A stretch of DNA of 64,000 nucleotides from Catenuloplanes indicus (GTDB lineage: Bacteria > Actinomycetota > Actinomycetes > Mycobacteriales > Micromonosporaceae), in contig NZ_JAUSUZ010000001.1 in NCBI RefSeq assembly GCF_030813715.1, positions 7,006,001 through 7,070,000 on the forward strand. Direction: 5' to 3'. Positions 44,879 to 53,123 of the stretch are shown piece after piece. Each line of letters starts with the position of its first letter. The first letter of the stretch is position 1. The position numbers were made by a program, and so were the translations under genes. The notes under the pieces were generated by a model that saw only the letters and a list, made by a program, of their open reading frames with translations, had not been told where the DNA came from and did no database searches.

Positions 44879-46420
44879 GTGGACGTCGAGGAGTGGTTTC
44901 TCACCGAACGGGAACGAGGCAACCCGTCCAGCGCTATACCCACCTGGACCACCGGCAACCTCGCAGAACCACTTGTTCACGGAGATTCATACTTCGATCG
45001 CCTCGTGACGGAAGTGGAGACGCTGGGGGCGGGCGACCACCTGTTCTTCACGGACTGGCGCGGTGACCCGGACGAGCGCCTCCGGCCGGCCGGGCCGACC
45101 GTGGCGGAGCTGTTCTCGGCCGCGGCCCGGCGCGGAGTGATCGTCAAGGGGCTTATGTGGCGTTCCCACCTGGACAAGCTGCAGTACTCCGAGGAGGAGA
45201 ACCGGCACCTCGGCGAGTCCGTCGCGGACGCGGGCGGTGAGGTGCTGCTGGACCAGCGGGTCCGGCGCGGCGGCTCGCACCATCAGAAACTGGTGGTGAT
45301 CCGCCGTCCGGGCACGCCGGAGCGGGACGTGGCGTTCGCCGGCGGCATCGACCTCTGCCACAGCCGCCGGGACACGGCCGCGCACGACGGGGACCCCCAG
45401 GCGGTACGGATGTCGACGCGCTACGGCGCGCGCCCGCCCTGGCACGACGTGCAGCTGATGCTGCGCGGGCCGGTGGTGGGCGCGCTCGACCTGACGTTCC
45501 GGGAGCGCTGGTCCGACCCGCACCCACTCGACTCGCGCAGCCTGCTGGCCTGGGCGCGGGACCTGACCGCCGGCGCCGACCTGCACGCGGACACGCTGCC
45601 CGATCCGCTGCCGGACCCGCCGGAGTGCGGCCCGCACGCGGTCCAGGTCCTGCGCACCTATCCCGACCTGTCGTTCGACCGGGGCTACCCGTTCGCGCCG
45701 GACGGTGAGCGGACCATCGCTCGCGGCTACACCAAGGCGATCCGCCGCGCGCGGCAGCTGATCTACCTGGAGGACCAGTACCTCTGGTCCGCCGAGGTCG
45801 CCGCACTGTTCGCGGACGCGCTCCGGGACAACCCCGATCTGCACCTGGTCGCGGTCGTGCCGCGGCACCCGGACGTGGACGGCGCGCTCGCGCTGCCGCC
45901 GAACCTGGTCGGCCGCGCCCAGGCGATCGAGGTCTGCCGGCGGGCCGGCGGCGACCGCGTGCACGTCTTCGACGTGGAGAACCACGCCGGTGACCCGGTC
46001 TACGTGCACGCCAAGGTGTGCGTCACCGACGACACCTGGGCCAGCATCGGCAGCGACAACTTCAACCGCCGCTCCTGGACCCACGACAGCGAGCTGTCCT
46101 GTGCGGTGCTCGACCTGGACGGTACGTTCGCCCGGGATCTGCGGCTGACGCTGTGGCGGGAACACCTGGACCGCGACGACGGCGACGACGCCGACCTGAT
46201 CGACCCGGCCTCCGCGATCAAGGTGATCACCGAGGCCGCGCAGCGCCTCGACGACTGGCACGCCGGCGGCCGGACCGGACCGCGCCCGCCGGGCCGGTTG
46301 CGCCCGCACACGCCGGAGCGGCTGGGGCCGCTCACCAAGGCGTGGGCGCTGCCGGCGTACCACCTGATCTACGACCCGGACGGCCGCCCGCTGCGGGACC
46401 GCCGGGCGAACACCTGGTGA
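44879..46420 (+). CDS. Phospholipase D-family protein
   Basis: 513-residue enzyme with two HKD half-sites: GGSHHQKLVVIRR (His/Lys) with FAGGIDLCHSRRD after it, and VYVHAKVCVTDD with WASIGSDNFNRRS after it. The pattern WLEDQY-like IYLEDQYLWS between them is typical of bacterial PLD and cardiolipin-synthase-like enzymes. GTG 44879 follows a GGAGG. There is no signal peptide, so it is probably cytoplasmic or membrane-peripheral and acts in phospholipid exchange or hydrolysis. It is convergent with the TetR gene, only 5 bp apart. Confidence 0.9.
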   Translation: MDVEEWFLTERERGNPSSAIPTWTTGNLAEPLVHGDSYFDRLVTEVETLGAGDHLFFTDWRGDPDERLRPAGPTVAELFSAAARRGVIVKGLMWRSHLDKLQYSEEENRHLGESVADAGGEVLLDQRVRRGGSHHQKLVVIRRPGTPERDVAFAGGIDLCHSRRDTAAHDGDPQAVRMSTRYGARPPWHDVQLMLRGPVVGALDLTFRERWSDPHPLDSRSLLAWARDLTAGADLHADTLPDPLPDPPECGPHAVQVLRTYPDLSFDRGYPFAPDGERTIARGYTKAIRRARQLIYLEDQYLWSAEVAALFADALRDNPDLHLVAVVPRHPDVDGALALPPNLVGRAQAIEVCRRAGGDRVHVFDVENHAGDPVYVHAKVCVTDDTWASIGSDNFNRRSWTHDSELSCAVLDLDGTFARDLRLTLWREHLDRDDGDDADLIDPASAIKVITEAAQRLDDWHAGGRTGPRPPGRLRPHTPERLGPLTKAWALPAYHLIYDPDGRPLRDRRANTW

Positions 46421-46425
46421 CCGGC

Positions 46426-47091
46426 TCAGGCCGCTGAGCCGGTCCTTCGGGCGGTGAGGCCGTCGACGAGGACGTCCAGCGCGTCGTCGATGGTGGACTC
46501 CCGCTGTGCGTCGGTCATCGGCGCCAGCAGGTCGAGGAACATGGTGGCCAGTCCGTGCACGGTGGCCCAGTGCGCGATGACCGCCGGGCCGAGGTCCTCC
46601 GGGCGCAGGCTCCCGGTCTCGATGAGCCGGGTGAGCGCGCGCAGCAGGAACGAGTCCGGCTCGCGCCGGTCGCCCGCGATCCGGACGTCCTCGGGGGTGC
46701 CGGGGATGCGCAGGCCGACCGGGCTGCCGCCCATCGCGGTCCGGAACAGACCCGGTTCGTCGAGTGCGAAGCGGATGTAGGACCGGCCGACCTCGCGCAG
46801 GTACGCCTTCGCCGCCGCGCGCGGATCGGCGGGCGCGGCCGCGTCCACCGCGTCGAGGTGCCGGCCCATCGCCTCGCCCATCTCGCTCTGCGCCTGGAGC
46901 GTGACCGCGGACCTCAGCGCGGCGAGCGTCTTGAAGTGACCGTACGCGGAGTTGGGCGCGACACCGACGAGCCGGGTGACCTCGCGCAGCACGACCGCCT
47001 GCGGGCCGCCCTTCCGGGCCAGGCCGATCCCCGCGGTGACCAGGGCGGCGCGCAGATCGCCGTGATGGTACGTGGTCCGCTTCTCCGGCAT
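46426..47091 (-). CDS. TetR/AcrR-family regulator with WHG-type C-terminus
   Basis: 221-residue regulator. The N-terminal HTH runs HHGDLRAALVTAGIGLARKG then VLREVTRLVGVAPNSAYGHF. The C-terminal ligand domain has YLREVGRSYIRFALDEPGLF and IAHWATVHGLATMFLDLL, a WHG-type pattern. It is divergent from the DUF2306 membrane gene with a shared 77-bp region holding a canonical promoter, so it likely represses that gene and itself. Confidence 0.92.
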   Translation of the reverse strand: MPEKRTTYHHGDLRAALVTAGIGLARKGGPQAVVLREVTRLVGVAPNSAYGHFKTLAALRSAVTLQAQSEMGEAMGRHLDAVDAAAPADPRAAAKAYLREVGRSYIRFALDEPGLFRTAMGGSPVGLRIPGTPEDVRIAGDRREPDSFLLRALTRLIETGSLRPEDLGPAVIAHWATVHGLATMFLDLLAPMTDAQRESTIDDALDVLVDGLTARRTGSAA

Positions 47092-47100
47092 TCAGAGATC

Positions 47101-47129
47101 TTGACACACCCGGCGGCGGGACCAATACT
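47101..47129 (+). promoter_or_regulatory. Sigma-70-type promoter for the DUF2306 gene
   Basis: TTGACA (47101-47106), a 17-bp spacer and AATACT (47124-47129) lie upstream of GTG 47169. The spacing is ideal and TTGACA is a rare motif in this GC-rich DNA. The TetR protein encoded divergently probably binds here. Confidence 0.65.
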
Positions 47130-47168
47130 CACACTGTCCAGATCCGCGGTAATGAAAGTTGGTTCCCC

Positions 47169-47918
47169 GTGACGCCAACGGTTGTCCCCCGGCCGCCCGC
47201 ATCCCGGCGACGGCGCGGCAGACGTGTCAGCTGGACCCTCGTGGCGCTGTTGTCGCTCGCGGTGGCCGGGTACTTCGTCGGTCAGTACATGACCGGAACG
47301 CTGGACGAGCTGGCCGCGAAGGAGGTCGGGCTCGCCACGACCTACGCGCCGCAGCCGTTCTGGGTCGAGATCGTGTTCTACGTGCACATCGTCTCGGCCG
47401 GGCTGGCGCTGGCGGTCGGGCCGTTCCAGTTCGTCAGGGCGATGCGCCGCCGTTTCCCGGTCGCACACCGGTGGGCGGGCCGCGTCTACCTGGTCTCGAT
47501 CGCGTTCGCGGCGCCGTCCGGGCTGGTGATGGCGTTCTACAGCTCCGCCGCGTTCGTCGGGCTGTTCGGGTTCGGCACGCTCGCGGTCCTCTGGGGATGG
47601 ACGACCTGGCACGGGTACCGGGCGATCCGCGCGCGGGACATCGCCGGCCACCAGGCGTGGATGATCCGCAGCTTCGCGCTGACCTTCGCCGCGCCCACGC
47701 TCCGGCTGTGGTTCGGCCTGCTGATCGGCGTGCAGCTGCTGATGGGCCGGGCCTCGGAGATCAGCGTGGACGAGATCACCGGCATCGCGTACGCCGCGGT
47801 CCCGTTCCTCTGCTGGATGCCGAACATCGTGGTGGCCGAACTGATGATCCGCCGCCGCAACCTGCCCGGCCTGCGCTTCTCCCCGTCACCGACGTCCCCG
47901 CGGGCGGTCGCCGCGTGA
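47169..47918 (+). CDS. DUF2306 integral membrane protein
   Basis: 249 residues from GTG 47169, with about seven hydrophobic helices. Typical DUF2306 features are FYVHIVSAGLALAVGPFQFV, RRRFPVAHRWAGRVYLVSI, GHQAWMIRSFALTFAAPTLR and WMPNIVVAELMIRRR. Conserved His and Arg residues in the helices suggest haem or quinone contact, but no function is established. Its stop is one base from the end of the convergent CATRA-like gene. Regulation by the divergent TetR protein is likely. Confidence 0.88.
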   Translation: MTPTVVPRPPASRRRRGRRVSWTLVALLSLAVAGYFVGQYMTGTLDELAAKEVGLATTYAPQPFWVEIVFYVHIVSAGLALAVGPFQFVRAMRRRFPVAHRWAGRVYLVSIAFAAPSGLVMAFYSSAAFVGLFGFGTLAVLWGWTTWHGYRAIRARDIAGHQAWMIRSFALTFAAPTLRLWFGLLIGVQLLMGRASEISVDEITGIAYAAVPFLCWMPNIVVAELMIRRRNLPGLRFSPSPTSPRAVAA

Positions 47919-47919
47919 C

Positions 47920-49677
47920 CTACTTCGGTGTCCAGAGCCAGGCGCGCGCCTTGTAAGACTTGATCATGACGGGCGTCTCGGTGAAGTCGGCCGCGTCGAG
48001 GCGCGCGTTGCCATCGGCGACCGTGTGCGGGTAGAGGCGGTCGGAGATCAGCGCGGCCAGCAGCAGCGCCGGGTCCGCCTCCAGCACGGTGCGCAGCGCG
48101 GCGCTGTCGACCAGCCGGTTCGTCTCGATGATCGTGGAGTCGGAGTAGCCGAGCGCGGCCGGCCGGATCTTGCCGAGCGACGCACCCATCCGCAGCCGCA
48201 GCGGCGTGGCGTACCGGTCGCGCTCCGCCCGCAACGCGACGGCGGTGCCGTGCAGCAGGTGGGCGAGCGCGCGCGGCAGGTCGATGTTGGCGGGCAGGAT
48301 GACGCTGATGCCGTCGCCGGCGACCTGACGGTCCGTGTCGGTCAGCGCAAGACTCATCTCACCCAGCGCCTCGGTGACCACGTGCAGGATGCGGCGCTGC
48401 ATCAGGTCCCGCCCGTCCGCGTCGTTCGCGCTGTAGCCGACCGCGTCGACCGTGAACATCATCCGCAGCGCGTGCCGCGGCGACCCCGGCCGGGACGGCT
48501 GCGGCACCTCGGCCACCGGATCGGGTGCGGCCGGCCACGGGCCGGCGGACGAGCCGGCCGTCGGTGCGTCCCAGCGCGCCGGATCCGGCGGGGCCGTGCG
48601 GGAGCCGGCGGACGATCCGCCTGAGGTGGCCGGCCGCTCGGGCGCCGGATCGGACGCGGCCGGCCACGGGCCGGCCGGCGGAGTACCACCGGGAGGTGCG
48701 GACGCCGGCGCCGCGGGCGCGCGCCGCAGGTTCTCCAGCGCGGTCGACGCGTCGTCCAGTTGCCGGGTCAGCCAGTGGCCGAAGCGGCGGTCGTCGGTGA
48801 CCGGGTCCAGCCCGCCGTCCCCGCGTGACCGGGCTGCCGCCGCGGCCTCGGAGAGTTCCCGCAGCGAGCCGGCCGCGATGCCGAGCATCCCGCTCAACCG
48901 CGCGGCCTCGGCCGCGAGGCGGGCCCGGTCGATGCCGGGCTCGCGCATCGAGCCGATCCGGCGCTGGTCGCCGGTCCAGATCCGGTAGAGGTAGCGCAGT
49001 ACCCCGGCGTGCCTCAGGTAGCGGGCCAGCGGCGGCAGCTCGTCCTCGCCGGCCCCCCAGGTGAGCGCGGTCAGGTTCGCCTCCGGCCCGGTGACCACCA
49101 GCCGGCGTTCCCGGCGGGTGTCCTGGCGCGGCGACAGCTCCCATCCGCAGGCGTGGTCGCCGAACCGGATGCGGTCGTCCTGCCAGCCGGTCTGCGTGGC
49201 GAACTGGGGCAGCGCGGCCCGGTCCGGCGGACGGTCCGGGTGTGCCGAGGGCGCCCGGTAGACGCGGGCGGTGCCGATCAGCGCGTCGACGCCACCGGCC
49301 GCGGCGTCGTCCAGCCAGCGGTCCATCTCCACCCAGCCGGCGTCGTCGCCGCCGGTCAGGACCGCGGAGAGGACGAGCACGTCCCGGTCGCGGCGCAGAA
49401 TCGCGCGAAACCCGCCGCCCGCCGGCCCGAAGCCGCCATCGCGGGACCGCTCGGCCGGCCGGAGACCGTCGCCGGGCCGTTCCCGGGCGGCGATCGCGGC
49501 GACGCGCGGGCCGCCGCGCCAGTCGCTCGGCATGATCCGCAGTGGGGAGCCGGGGACCCGCGCGTCCATGCCCAGCACGTCGCCGCAGGCGGCCCAGAGC
49601 AGCTGGATCTGGTGCCGGGCAAGGGGCGCGGCCGGGCCGTCGAGCGGCGCGAAGGCGTGCAGGACCAGTGAGGTCAC
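47920..49677 (-). CDS. CATRA-like protein with C-terminal class III nucleotidyl cyclase-like domain
   Basis: 585-residue soluble protein. Residues 1-240, beginning LVLHAFAPLDGPAAPLARHQ then LLWAACGDVLGMD, resemble the CATRA N-terminal domain of actinobacterial conflict systems (from memory of the family, not a search). After a helical stretch and a Pro/Ala linker (about 320-400, with a repeated GPWPAA), residues 405-580 look like a class III adenylyl/guanylyl cyclase: TVDAVGYS with Asp411, RQVAGDGISVILP with Asp455 (the two metal positions), RLRMGASLG and a downstream NRLVDS. The usual Asn four residues before the catalytic Arg is Ile, so activity may be altered. It is divergent from a Pycsar-type effector and a Crp-like gene. 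Confidence 0.7.
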   Translation of the reverse strand: MTSLVLHAFAPLDGPAAPLARHQIQLLWAACGDVLGMDARVPGSPLRIMPSDWRGGPRVAAIAARERPGDGLRPAERSRDGGFGPAGGGFRAILRRDRDVLVLSAVLTGGDDAGWVEMDRWLDDAAAGGVDALIGTARVYRAPSAHPDRPPDRAALPQFATQTGWQDDRIRFGDHACGWELSPRQDTRRERRLVVTGPEANLTALTWGAGEDELPPLARYLRHAGVLRYLYRIWTGDQRRIGSMREPGIDRARLAAEAARLSGMLGIAAGSLRELSEAAAAARSRGDGGLDPVTDDRRFGHWLTRQLDDASTALENLRRAPAAPASAPPGGTPPAGPWPAASDPAPERPATSGGSSAGSRTAPPDPARWDAPTAGSSAGPWPAAPDPVAEVPQPSRPGSPRHALRMMFTVDAVGYSANDADGRDLMQRRILHVVTEALGEMSLALTDTDRQVAGDGISVILPANIDLPRALAHLLHGTAVALRAERDRYATPLRLRMGASLGKIRPAALGYSDSTIIETNRLVDSAALRTVLEADPALLLAALISDRLYPHTVADGNARLDAADFTETPVMIKSYKARAWLWTPK

Positions 49678-49712
49678 GGATCCACTCTAGGCAGCGGCAC
49701 GGCCGGAAGCGC

Positions 49713-49728
49713 CTACCCGAACGGGTAG
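49713..49728. promoter_or_regulatory. Inverted repeat between the cyclase-like gene and the effector
   Basis: CTACCCG-AA-CGGGTAG is a perfect 7-bp dyad, 36 bp upstream of the cyclase-like start and 104 bp upstream of the effector start. It is a candidate operator for divergent control, possibly by the Crp-like protein encoded at 50339. Confidence 0.5.
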
Positions 49729-49831
49729 CGGTGATCGCCGCATGCGACTTGTGTCACCAAAAGGCTACGGATCGTACTGGATCCCGGATTTTTAGCAGGT
49801 CCGGAACGCGACCCGGACGCAGGATCGAGGC

Positions 49832-50317
49832 ATGACACGGACGATGGAGCCACCGGAGGTGGCGTTCACCTGGCGGCTGCACGCCGGGCTGGAGTCGATG
49901 GCGGCCCGCGCGGACGCGAAGGCCGGAATTCTGCTGGCGCACCAGGGCGGCGCGTTCGTCCTGGGTGTCACGGCGATCCAGGTCGACCACGGCGGCTGGA
50001 TCATCGGTCCGGCGATGGCGCTGGTGGTGGCCGCGATGGGCGTGGCGATCGCGGTGATAGTGCCGAGTCTGCGGCCGAGGAACCGGGTGGAGGCGGACGG
50101 GGACTTCGTCTACTTCGGCCACCTGCGGGAATGGCATCCGCCGACGCTGGCGGAGCGGATCGAGGCACTGAGCAAGGAGGACGAGATCGCCATGGTCACC
50201 CGGCAGTTGGTTACACTGAGCCGGATCAACTGGCGCAAACACCGGCTCTTGCAGATCTCCCTCAGCCTGACCGTTTCCGCGATGAGCGTCGGGGCCGCGG
50301 CCGTGACACTCCTCTAG
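49832..50317 (+). CDS. Pycsar-type transmembrane effector (PycTM-like)
   Basis: 161-residue membrane protein. After a short N-terminal helix (FTWRLHAGLESMAARADAKA) there are two transmembrane helices near 33-50 and 55-80 (IIGPAMALVVAAMGVAIAVI), a cytoplasmic loop with YFGHLREWHP, then RQLVTLSRINWRKHRLLQIS and a last helix. The A-D-x-KAG-x-LL start and the LSRI-x-x-x-K-x-RLL motif before the final helix are the pattern of PycTM effectors, which damage the membrane when they bind a cyclic nucleotide. The Crp-like gene follows 21 bp later, and the cyclase-like gene is divergent. Family assignment is by motif recall. Confidence 0.72.
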   Translation: MTRTMEPPEVAFTWRLHAGLESMAARADAKAGILLAHQGGAFVLGVTAIQVDHGGWIIGPAMALVVAAMGVAIAVIVPSLRPRNRVEADGDFVYFGHLREWHPPTLAERIEALSKEDEIAMVTRQLVTLSRINWRKHRLLQISLSLTVSAMSVGAAAVTLL

Positions 50318-50338
50318 AGAGCGCACGCCGGAGGATCC

Positions 50339-51031
50339 GTGGACCATGAATTCCCGTACCCGGAGTGGGGTCCCGGCACGTTCCTCGCCCAGCTGGCTCC
50401 GGAGCTGGTCGCGGAGCTGCTCGCGCTCGGCGTGCGGCGCCGGTTCGAGGCGGGGCAGGTGCTCATCCGGCAGGGCGCTCGCGGCACCCATGTGGAGCTG
50501 CTGCTGCTCGGCTTCGTCAAGGTGACCACGCTGGCCGGTGACGCGGACACGCTGCTGTCCATCCGCATGCCCGGTGAACTGCTCGGCGAGACCGCGGTGC
50601 TGACCGGCGCGCCGCGCAACGCGACCGTCACCGCGTGCGGGCGAGTGATCTCCGTGGTGCTGCCCGGTCCGGTGTTCGAAGGATTCCTGCGCCGCCGGCC
50701 GGACGCGATGCGCCTGGTCACCGCGTCGGTCGTGGGCCAGCTCCAGTTCGCCAACCGGCGGCGGACCGACTTCGGGGCGTACCCGGCGCACATCCGGCTG
50801 GCCCGCGTGCTGATCGAGATCGCGGACGGCTGCGGCCGGTCCCGCCCGGACGGCAGCGTCGAGATCGGAGTGACGCTCAGCCAGCCCGAACTCGCCACGA
50901 TGATCGGCATCGCGCAGGCCACGGTGCAGAAGGCGATGCAGGAACTGCGCGGCAAGGGGCTGATCGAGACCGGCTACCGCCGGCTGGTGGTCTGCGACCT
51001 CCCGGCGCTGCGCGCGATGACGAACGTCTGA
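50339..51031 (+). CDS. Crp/Fnr-family regulator with cyclic-nucleotide pocket
   Basis: 230-residue regulator. The N-terminal jelly roll (about 15-125) includes RRRFEAGQVLIRQGARGTHV and a phosphate-binding cassette GELLGETAVLTGAPRNATVT, with the Glu and Arg expected to hold a cyclic nucleotide. A dimer helix and a C-terminal winged helix follow (TLSQPELATMIGIAQATVQK, LRGKGLIETGYRRLVV). GTG 50339 follows a GGAGG. There are no FNR-type Cys residues. It likely shares a transcript with the effector and may sense the product of the cyclase-like protein, either to control this locus or to sequester the signal. Confidence 0.9.
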   Translation: MDHEFPYPEWGPGTFLAQLAPELVAELLALGVRRRFEAGQVLIRQGARGTHVELLLLGFVKVTTLAGDADTLLSIRMPGELLGETAVLTGAPRNATVTACGRVISVVLPGPVFEGFLRRRPDAMRLVTASVVGQLQFANRRRTDFGAYPAHIRLARVLIEIADGCGRSRPDGSVEIGVTLSQPELATMIGIAQATVQKAMQELRGKGLIETGYRRLVVCDLPALRAMTNV

Positions 51032-51134
51032 ATTCTCCCGGACCCCCTATTTCTACCTGGTTGCTCCCCGCGCCCGGCCGCACGATCAGAGGCACACGCA
51101 CCTCACGTGTGACCGTTACGAGGGGGAGACAACG

Positions 51135-52415
51135 ATGACGGGAATGTTCGGCCGAGATCGCGAACATCGCGCGATCTCGGCTCTGCTGCGCCGGGGCGGG
51201 GAGGGCCCGGCCGCGGTGGTGATCGAGAGCCCGCCCGGCGGTGGCCGGACGCGGCTCCTGGCGGAGATCGGGGCCGGTGCGCGCGCGGCCGGCCGTACGG
51301 TCCTGCGACTGCCGGCCGGTCCGGTCGACGCGGCCGGGCTGGACCGGCAGCTCGCGTCCGCGGCGGCCCGGCCCGCCGGTGACGGCCCGGCGCCGCTGCT
51401 GATCGACGATCCGCAGTGGACCGACCCGGCGGTGGCGGTGGCGCTCGCGGGCGCCCGCCGCACCGCGCGGGTGCTGCCGATCCTGGCCCGCCGGGCCGGC
51501 ACCCGGCTGCCCGGGCTGGACCCGCTCGACCTGGCACGGGTGCTGCACGTACCGCTGGGCCCGCTCGGTCCGGACGCGACCGCCGCGGTGCTGGCGGCGC
51601 TGTTCGGCGCCGAGCCGGACGCGGCGTTGCGCGGGATGGCGGCCGTGGCGGGCGGCCTGCCCGGCCCGCTGATCGAGCTGGCCCGCGGCCTGCGGGACGA
51701 GCGTCTGGCCGTGGTGGAGGGCGGGCACGCGACGCTGCGTGACCTGCGGCTCCCCGCGGTGGTCCGGGACCGGATCGGGCACCGGGTCGGCCTGCTCACG
51801 CCGGTGGCGCGGCATCTGGTGCAGGTCGCGACCACCCTGGACGAGGAGTTCGGCCTGCGCGAGGTGGCCGGTCTGCTCGGCGGCCCGGCCGCGGCGCTGC
51901 TGCCGGCCGTCGACGAGGCGCTCACCGCGGGGCTGCTGGCCGGCCGCGGCGAGCGGCTGTCCTTCGCGCACGACCTGGTCCGCGCGGAGGTGACGAGGAC
52001 GATTCCCCGGGCGGTACGGGTGGCGCTGCACGACGAGGCCACCTGCCTCGACCGGGGGGCGCCCGGCGGCTTCCGGACCCGGCCTCCGATGACCGGCGGG
52101 CCGCGTACCGCGCTGGCGGACCTGCACCGGGACACGGCGCGACCCGGTCATGCCCGCCCGCCGGTGCAGCGCACGCGGCTCGCCGGTGACCGGTTCCGGC
52201 CGGCGGCGGGCCCGGCGGTGTCCGGGCTGAGCGAGCGGGAGCGCGAGATAGCGCTGCTGGTCGCGACCGGGCTGACCAACGCCGCGATCGCCTCGAAGAT
52301 CGAGTTGTCCCCGCACACCGTCAACTACCACCTGCGCCAGATCTTCCGGAAGCTCGGCATCGCCTCCCGCGCCGAGCTGGCCGCGCTGATCTCCGGCGAC
52401 GACGGGCCACGCTGA
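51135..52415 (+). CDS. Short LuxR/LAL-type regulator with a degenerate ATPase
   Basis: 426-residue protein with an N-terminal AAA-like domain (GRDREHRAISALLRRGG, IESPPGGGRTRLL, LLIDDPQWTDP) and a C-terminal LuxR HTH (GLSEREREIALLVATGLTN, IASKIELSPHTVNYHLRQIF). The Walker A Lys is Arg here (GGGRT), so nucleotide hydrolysis may be lost. The long helical repeat region of classical LAL regulators (about 900 aa) is missing, replaced by a 100-residue linker. RBS GAGGGGGA precedes ATG 51135. It borders the biosynthetic cluster and may be one of its regulators. Confidence 0.88.
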   Translation: MTGMFGRDREHRAISALLRRGGEGPAAVVIESPPGGGRTRLLAEIGAGARAAGRTVLRLPAGPVDAAGLDRQLASAAARPAGDGPAPLLIDDPQWTDPAVAVALAGARRTARVLPILARRAGTRLPGLDPLDLARVLHVPLGPLGPDATAAVLAALFGAEPDAALRGMAAVAGGLPGPLIELARGLRDERLAVVEGGHATLRDLRLPAVVRDRIGHRVGLLTPVARHLVQVATTLDEEFGLREVAGLLGGPAAALLPAVDEALTAGLLAGRGERLSFAHDLVRAEVTRTIPRAVRVALHDEATCLDRGAPGGFRTRPPMTGGPRTALADLHRDTARPGHARPPVQRTRLAGDRFRPAAGPAVSGLSEREREIALLVATGLTNAAIASKIELSPHTVNYHLRQIFRKLGIASRAELAALISGDDGPR

Positions 52416-52440
52416 TCCGCGGGGTCCCCACCACGAGGAA

Positions 52441-52469
52441 CGCCGCGATCCCGCCCCCGGATCGCGGCG
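52441..52469. terminator. Bidirectional terminator hairpin
   Basis: CGCCGCGATCC (52441-52451) pairs perfectly with GGATCGCGGCG (52459-52469) around a 7-nt loop. It sits between the convergent LuxR gene and the isochorismatase gene and ends just before the latter's stop codon, marking the left edge of the minus-strand biosynthetic operon. Confidence 0.8.
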
Positions 52470-52470
52470 C

Positions 52471-53112
52471 TCACCCTTCGTCCAGCGCGGCGAGCAGGCG
52501 GTCGGTGACCGGCGTGACCGCGAAACGGCGTGCGGCGAAGGCGAGCGCGGCCCGGTGCTCGTCCGGGGTGAAGTCCGCGACCGCGTCCGCGACCAGGAAC
52601 GGCGCGATGTCCCGGGTGAACGCGTCCGCGGCAGTGAACAGACAGCCCAGATGCGCGAAGACACCGCAGACGATCAACTGGTCCCGCCCGGCCGCGGCCA
52701 GTCGCGCGGCCAGGCCGGTGCCGTGGAACGCGCTCCACCGGGTCTTGCGGATCACCACGTCGCCGGCCCGCGGTGCGAGCGCCGGATCGATGTCCCGGTC
52801 CTCCGGCACCGCCCGCATGCCCGGGCCCCACAGGTCGTGCAGCAGGCCGCGGTCCGCGCGCGTGGCGCCGCCGGGCTGCGCGCTGTAGAACACCGGCATG
52901 CCGTGCCGGCCGGCGGCGTCCCGTACCCGCGCGATGTTGGTCAGCAGCGTCGTGGTGGGTGAGCTGCCGGCGGGCAGCGCGCGGGTGAAGAACCGCTGCA
53001 TGTCGTGGATGAGCAGCGCCGCACGGCGCGGATCGGGCCGCCAGGACGGCCCGCCGGCCGGCCGGTCGAGATCTTGCGGCATCGGGTACGGCGTGATCGC
53101 CGGGATCGGCAT
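52471..53112 (-). CDS. PhzD-like isochorismatase (ADIC hydrolase)
   Basis: 213-residue hydrolase predicted to remove pyruvate from 2-amino-2-deoxyisochorismate to give 2,3-dihydro-3-hydroxyanthranilate (DHHA). It starts MPIPAITPYPMPQDLDRP and has LLIHDMQRFFT (catalytic Asp), VIRKTRWSAFHGT (catalytic Lys) and VCGVFAHLGCLFTAADAF, all very like PhzD. Isochorismate as substrate is the alternative, but the chorismate enzyme of the cluster is PhzE-like, which supports ADIC. It is the last gene of the minus-strand operon, 11 bp after the dehydrogenase stop. Confidence 0.9.
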   Translation of the reverse strand: MPIPAITPYPMPQDLDRPAGGPSWRPDPRRAALLIHDMQRFFTRALPAGSSPTTTLLTNIARVRDAAGRHGMPVFYSAQPGGATRADRGLLHDLWGPGMRAVPEDRDIDPALAPRAGDVVIRKTRWSAFHGTGLAARLAAAGRDQLIVCGVFAHLGCLFTAADAFTRDIAPFLVADAVADFTPDEHRAALAFAARRFAVTPVTDRLLAALDEG

Positions 53113-53123
53113 CGGAGCTCCCT

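Noticed and set aside
49750-49764. CRP-like site (TTGTGTCACCAA) before the effector gene
   Set aside because: Only the inner GTG-T-CAC is symmetrical; too weak to call.
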